Part shown: positions 5,141 through 7,814 of the stretch, in pieces | Position numbering within the stretch: position 1 is the first letter of the stretch | Layout: each line of letters opens with the position of its first letter | Assembly: GCA_002449335.1 (NCBI GenBank) | Contig: DKDL01000040.1 | Location: 5,703-13,516, forward strand | Length of the DNA: 7,814 bases | Direction of reading: 5' to 3' | Source: Succinatimonas sp. UBA6849 | Lineage (GTDB): Bacteria; Pseudomonadota; Gammaproteobacteria; Enterobacterales; Succinivibrionaceae | Made by a program: the position numbers and the translations under genes | Notes under the pieces: generated by a model | Seen by the model: only the letters and a program-made list of their open reading frames with translations | What the model was told of the DNA's origin: nothing | The model's database searches: none

Positions 5141-6274
5141 TTAGAAGGTATAACGAGCACCTGCTGATAACATGGTACCTGTCTCACCTGCCTGAGCCTT
5201 ACCATCTTTTTCAGTGGTTGAATTTGCATCAAACTCAGCTTCACCCCAGATGTTGAAGTTGTCGTTGATTGCGTAGTTTACGTATACAGGAACACGACGG
5301 TAGATTGCTGAATCTGATCTTGCTGGATCTGCTTCAGGATCAACTACCTTAGCATCTGAGAAGTTGTAGCCAGTGAATACACCAACACCGTTGTCGAAGG
5401 TATAACCTACTACGAACTCATAGCCCTTAACCTTGTTCTTGTATGATGACTGAGCACCATCTAATCTCTGCTTAGCACGCTGAGTGTTGTATAAAGCACC
5501 TAAATATAGGCCGTTATCAGTTGAACCCCATGAAATAGATGCTGAAATGATCTTGAAATCATCAAAGCCCCAAGTACCGTCCTCACCATAGTTAAGGATT
5601 GAGCCTTTTAACTCATCTGAGTCATCCTGACCTTTAACATATGAGTAACCAGCCTTGAATGATAATGGGCCAAATACTACGTTATCGATGGTATAACCAG
5701 CTGCTGCTGCAAAACCGCCCTGAACGTTAGCATCCTGACCTGCAACAGTGGTCTCATCTGCTGCTGTCTCGTATGATACAGAACCGAAGAAGCCGTTGTT
5801 GTCGTATACATAACGGAACATACCGGTACGACGATCACCATTGATTGAGCCCTGCTGACGAGCACCGAAGTCCTCAAATACGTCAGTTGCAGCTAAAACT
5901 TCGTTAGCAGCATCGTAGGTCTTACCAACTAATAACTTACCGAAATCACCAAAATCAGCGCCAACATACTGCTCACGAGTGCTGATGTGGTCACCATTTG
6001 CTGATTTGTTACCGTCAGCCATATCCCACTCTGAGAATGCAAATGCTGATACGTAATCATTAATCTTGGTGTTGCCTTCGATGTTTAAACGAGCTGAGTT
6101 AACTAAACCAGCATCATTCTCAGCGATATCAGCAGCGTCGGCTTTGCCATTGTAAACAACAGCCTGAACACGACCACCAACAGCTAATGAGGTGCCATCT
6201 TTATCATATACAGTTGCTGCAGTTGCAGTTGTTGATGCAGCAATAATTGCTAAAGCTAATAATGATTTTTTCAT
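5141..6274 (-). CDS. Outer-membrane general porin (Gram-negative porin family)
   Basis: A 377-aa precursor of a trimeric beta-barrel porin that lets small hydrophilic solutes cross the outer membrane. Residues 1-19 are a Sec signal peptide (MKKSLLALAIIAASTTATA) with cleavage likely before ATVYDKDG. The mature N-terminus TVYDKDGTSLAVGGRVQ is the usual first strand of enterobacterial and Aeromonas-type porins. Alternating-residue strands with Asp/Asn/Gly-rich loops follow, including FGDFGKLLVGKTYDA near residue 110 (the strand before the constriction loop). The C-terminus ends GARYTF, the terminal-Phe signature used by the BAM complex. The ATG at 6272-6274 has AGGAAA 11 nt upstream. The gene is monocistronic, with the promoter at 6342-6370 and terminator at 5074-5108. 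Its GC is higher and codon use more regular than its surroundings, as expected for a highly expressed protein. Solute preference cannot be read from sequence. Confidence 0.95.
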   Translation of the reverse strand: MKKSLLALAIIAASTTATAATVYDKDGTSLAVGGRVQAVVYNGKADAADIAENDAGLVNSARLNIEGNTKINDYVSAFAFSEWDMADGNKSANGDHISTREQYVGADFGDFGKLLVGKTYDAANEVLAATDVFEDFGARQQGSINGDRRTGMFRYVYDNNGFFGSVSYETAADETTVAGQDANVQGGFAAAAGYTIDNVVFGPLSFKAGYSYVKGQDDSDELKGSILNYGEDGTWGFDDFKIISASISWGSTDNGLYLGALYNTQRAKQRLDGAQSSYKNKVKGYEFVVGYTFDNGVGVFTGYNFSDAKVVDPEADPARSDSAIYRRVPVYVNYAINDNFNIWGEAEFDANSTTEKDGKAQAGETGTMLSAGARYTF

Positions 6275-6305
6275 GATATTTAATTTCCTATAAATACAAT
6301 TAGCA

Positions 6306-6323
6306 GCAACTACTTAAAGTTGC
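6306..6323 (-). promoter_or_regulatory. 5' UTR hairpin of the porin mRNA
   Basis: Inverted repeat GCAACT / AGTTGC with a 6-nt loop, close to the predicted 5' end of the porin transcript. 5'-end stem-loops of this kind stabilise some outer-membrane protein mRNAs; that role here is inferred. Confidence 0.4.
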
Positions 6324-6341
6324 ATATTACTAAGTGTGGTT

Positions 6342-6370
6342 AGTATATTCTAACTACAATAACAATTCAA
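6342..6370 (-). promoter_or_regulatory. sigma70-type porin promoter overlapped by a palindrome
   Basis: Minus strand: -35 TTGAAT (6365-6370), a 17-nt spacer, and -10 TATACT (6342-6347), with a start near 6335 and a 5' UTR of about 60 nt. The -10 lies inside the perfect inverted repeat GTTAG-N6-CTAAC (6339-6354), which could be a repressor site. Confidence 0.6.
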
Positions 6371-6465
6371 GATAAAAATGAAAAGAACTTTCATATTGTT
6401 TAATATATTAAATTGATTGAAAAATGGCTTTTATAAGCAATTTTATGATATTAAGGATGGATATT

Positions 6466-6504
6466 AGTGCCATTTATTCAAGAATATAGTAATTAAATGG
6501 CACT
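6466..6504. repeat. Long inverted repeat between arsC-like gene and porin
   Basis: Perfect 11-bp arms AGTGCCATTTA / TAAATGGCACT around a 17-nt A/T-rich loop, 30 nt beyond the stop of the ArsC-like gene. It may mark the transcript end, but there is no U-run after it on the minus strand. A two-site operator is an alternative. Confidence 0.45.
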
Positions 6505-6533
6505 CAAAAGAAGATGAATTTTGAATTTTATTG

Positions 6534-6887
6534 TTACTTTAGCACGTCAGACCACTGAGCTTCTTTAAAGCCAATCAGCACGAAGTTATCCCCTACAACT
6601 AATGGTCTTTTAACTAACATGCCATCAGATGAGAGTAACTTAAACTGCTCGTCATCACTCATGTCAGGCAGCTTTTTAGCAAGTCCCATACTTTTATACA
6701 ATAGGCCACTGGTGTTAAACAGCTTCTTTAAAGGCAACTTACTCTTTTCATGAATTGCTTTTAAGGTAGACTCTTCTGGATGCTCGGATTTGATGTCTTT
6801 TAACTGATACTCAATACCATTGTCATCTAGCCACTTTAGAGCTTTTTTACAGGTTGTACACTTCTCATAGCAATATACTGTTATCAT
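6534..6887 (-). CDS. ArsC/Spx-family thioredoxin-fold reductase-like protein
   Basis: The product is 117 aa and cytoplasmic. The thioredoxin-like ArsC fold is clear: MITVYCYEKCTTCKKALKWL, with a C10-T-T-C13 redox motif, opens the domain. DNGIEYQLKDIK follows, then LPLKKLFNTSG at about 51-61, and MLVKRPLVV with the family-conserved Arg94-Pro95 near residue 95, then GF at 106-107. Members include arsenate reductases, YffB-type proteins and the Spx regulators; the CxxC places it nearer the Spx/YffB-like group than classical plasmid ArsC. No arsenic gene is nearby, so arsenate reduction is not implied. I place the start at ATG 6885-6887 because AAGGAG (6894-6899) lies 6 nt upstream; a longer reading from a TTG six codons upstream would run through that SD. 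It follows the Nudix gene by 46 nt, suggesting one operon. Confidence 0.88.
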   Translation of the reverse strand: MITVYCYEKCTTCKKALKWLDDNGIEYQLKDIKSEHPEESTLKAIHEKSKLPLKKLFNTSGLLYKSMGLAKKLPDMSDDEQFKLLSSDGMLVKRPLVVGDNFVLIGFKEAQWSDVLK

Positions 6888-6893
6888 GTTTTG

Positions 6894-6899
6894 CTCCTT
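6894..6899 (-). promoter_or_regulatory. Shine-Dalgarno fixing the ArsC-like start
   Basis: AAGGAG on the minus strand, 6 nt before ATG 6885-6887. It selects this ATG over the in-frame TTG at 6903-6905. Confidence 0.75.
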
Positions 6900-6933
6900 A
6901 TTCAATAATCTTCACAAAGCCTGCAGATCAAAA

Positions 6934-7431
6934 TCAGCAGTAAGCTTCAGGATCAATCTCATTTCCGTCTAAAACTGCTTTTACGAGAGTATTACCTTCA
7001 TAGCAGAGCTTTAAGGAGAAGAACTCTTCTCTTGTATCTAACAGTTTTAAAAAGATCTTGTCACCAGTCCACAAAGGTAATTTTAAAAGCTCGTGTTTAT
7101 CTACCCACTCAAGATCACCTTCGTTGCAGTCTTTAAAAAGCTCACCTTTATAGGTGGTAGCAGTAAATAAAAACATATACACACAAACAGGCTCATCTGA
7201 GACAAAGGTAATAATGCCTCTCAATACAGGATCAGATAAGGTAATACCGCATTCTTCTCTCATCTCCCTTTGAATGCACTCTTCAGGTGACTCTCCATAT
7301 TCAAAGTGACCACCAATACCAATCCATTTGTCTTTATTGATATCGTGTTGTTTCTTGGTTCTGTGCAACATCAGGTATTTACCCTGCTGCTCTAAATAAC
7401 AGATAGTTGTAAGCTCAGTATTGCTTTCCAT
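6934..7431 (-). CDS. Nudix hydrolase, probable 8-oxo-dGTP diphosphatase (MutT/MutX type)
   Basis: The product is 165 aa and cytoplasmic. Nudix enzymes hydrolyse nucleoside diphosphates linked to another moiety. The MutT/MutX branch removes oxidised guanine nucleotides so they are not built into DNA. The full Nudix box G-x5-E-x7-RE-U-x-EE-x-G-U is present at residues 41-63 (Gly41, Glu47, Arg55-Glu56, Glu59-Glu60, Gly62). It is preceded by HDINKDKWIGIGG, typical of the 8-oxo-dGTP diphosphatase subgroup. The downstream EWVDKHELLKLPLWTGDKIFL fits the same subgroup. The start is set at ATG 7429-7431, 9 nt after AAGGA (7441-7445); a TTG three codons upstream overlaps that SD and is less likely. It is the first gene of a probable two-gene operon with the ArsC-like protein. 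Substrate assignment within the superfamily is tentative. Confidence 0.9.
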   Translation of the reverse strand: MESNTELTTICYLEQQGKYLMLHRTKKQHDINKDKWIGIGGHFEYGESPEECIQREMREECGITLSDPVLRGIITFVSDEPVCVYMFLFTATTYKGELFKDCNEGDLEWVDKHELLKLPLWTGDKIFLKLLDTREEFFSLKLCYEGNTLVKAVLDGNEIDPEAYC

Positions 7432-7450
7432 TGAGCACAATCCTTTTCAT

Positions 7451-7473
7451 GTAAAAGCTTTGTTGTAAAAGCT
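7451..7473. repeat. Short direct repeat GTAAAAGCT x2
   Basis: Two exact 9-bp copies (7451-7459 and 7465-7473), 14 bp apart, just upstream of the Nudix ribosome site. On the minus strand they read AGCTTTTAC and lie in the 5' UTR. A GACGTC palindrome is at about 7481-7486. The rest of the 200-bp divergent intergenic region shows no convincing promoter; a weak TTGATC-N15-TAAAAT (7562-7588) faces the right-hand gene. Confidence 0.35.
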
Positions 7474-7634
7474 CCTTGATGACGTCTCTTAATCTAAGAA
7501 CATTATGTCATTTATAAAATACAACTTTCTAAGAATTTTTATTGCTGTGAACTCTATAACATTGATCTTAAAAAACATTGTCTAAAATACGGCACATAAA
7601 AAGCTAACTACATTTATTCACCTTAGGAATCAAA

Positions 7635-7814
7635 ATGAGAAAGTATAGTGAAAGAGGTTTTAAGAACCTCGAGTTTTTGCGTTTTCTGCTAATTTTTGCA
7701 GTAGTTGGAGTGCATTTAGCTTACCTGAATCTGTCTTCAACAGAGGAATACTCTTGGCTTGTAAAATGGGGCTCAGGATGGCAGGCTGTAGAGATGTTCT
7801 TTTTAATGTCAGGG
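7635..7814 (+). CDS. Acyltransferase-3 family membrane protein, N-terminus (3' end beyond window)
   Basis: The first 60 residues are visible and the frame is open at the right edge. Acyltransferase-3 (OafA/NolL-like) proteins are polytopic inner-membrane enzymes that transfer acyl groups, often acetyl, to cell-surface sugars such as O-antigen or exopolysaccharide. The start shows the family pattern: NLEFLRFLLIFAVVGVHLAY carries the R-x10-H motif (Arg16, His27) at the beginning of the first membrane helix. WQAVEMFFLMSG at 49-60 matches the usual VDLFFVLSG-like element before the second helix. The ATG at 7635-7637 has AGGA (7625-7628) 6 nt upstream. It is transcribed divergently from the Nudix gene. 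The acceptor substrate cannot be told from this fragment. Confidence 0.9.
   Translation, partial: MRKYSERGFKNLEFLRFLLIFAVVGVHLAYLNLSSTEEYSWLVKWGSGWQAVEMFFLMSG

Noticed and set aside
5677..5877. Minus-strand 66-aa open frame inside the porin
   Set aside because: It is a shifted-frame shadow of the porin gene.
1..7814. CRISPR array, tRNA, rRNA, known riboswitch, intact insertion sequence
   Set aside because: No regularly spaced repeats, cloverleaf with the usual T-loop, rRNA motifs, SAM or cobalamin riboswitch cores, or complete transposase frames with terminal repeats were seen on either strand.

Overview
The window looks like a stretch of an AT-rich, Gram-negative gammaproteobacterial chromosome. 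The evidence is an outer-membrane porin with a signal peptide and C-terminal Phe, two MetQ/NlpA-type lipoproteins with lipoboxes, and a gene that resembles the gammaproteobacterial cell-division factor ZapC. Codon use leans on TTA, GCA, AAA and GAT. A member of the Succinivibrionaceae/Aeromonadales is my best guess, but that is inference. The genes are housekeeping or accessory; no phage, CRISPR array, intact insertion sequence, rRNA or tRNA was recognised.

Layout. All confident genes but the last lie on the minus strand. At the left edge is the N-terminal half of a methionine-binding lipoprotein (1-487) with its own promoter. It is preceded by a complete paralogue (816-1670), about two thirds identical by eye in the mature region. 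No metN or metI partner is in the window. Upstream of the complete copy is a roughly 275-nt leader with a good sigma70-type promoter and a 28-codon ORF with a strong Shine-Dalgarno site. The ORF's last third is rich in Met and Cys codons. It is a candidate leader peptide for sulphur-amino-acid control and is the most interesting item here.

Next comes a long, very AT-rich, gene-poor tract (about 1983-3349) holding hairpins, a duplicated short element, one possible 47-aa ORF, and many copies of an oriented GGATCA motif. Then a zapC-like gene (3445-4011) with a clear intrinsic terminator. A second gene-poor tract (4012-5073) appears to contain a decayed minus-strand coding fragment around 4640-4859.

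The porin gene (5141-6274) has a textbook terminator and a promoter overlapped by a palindrome. Upstream lie an ArsC/Spx-family thioredoxin-fold gene (6534-6887) and a Nudix hydrolase gene (6934-7431), 46 nt apart and probably one operon with a redox or oxidised-nucleotide theme. At the right edge, an acyltransferase-3 family membrane protein begins on the plus strand (7635 onward), divergent from the Nudix gene.

The two MetQ proteins would feed an ABC methionine importer encoded elsewhere or just left of the window. The porin supplies outer-membrane permeability, and ZapC would stabilise FtsZ bundles at the division site. Otherwise the neighbouring genes do not form one pathway.
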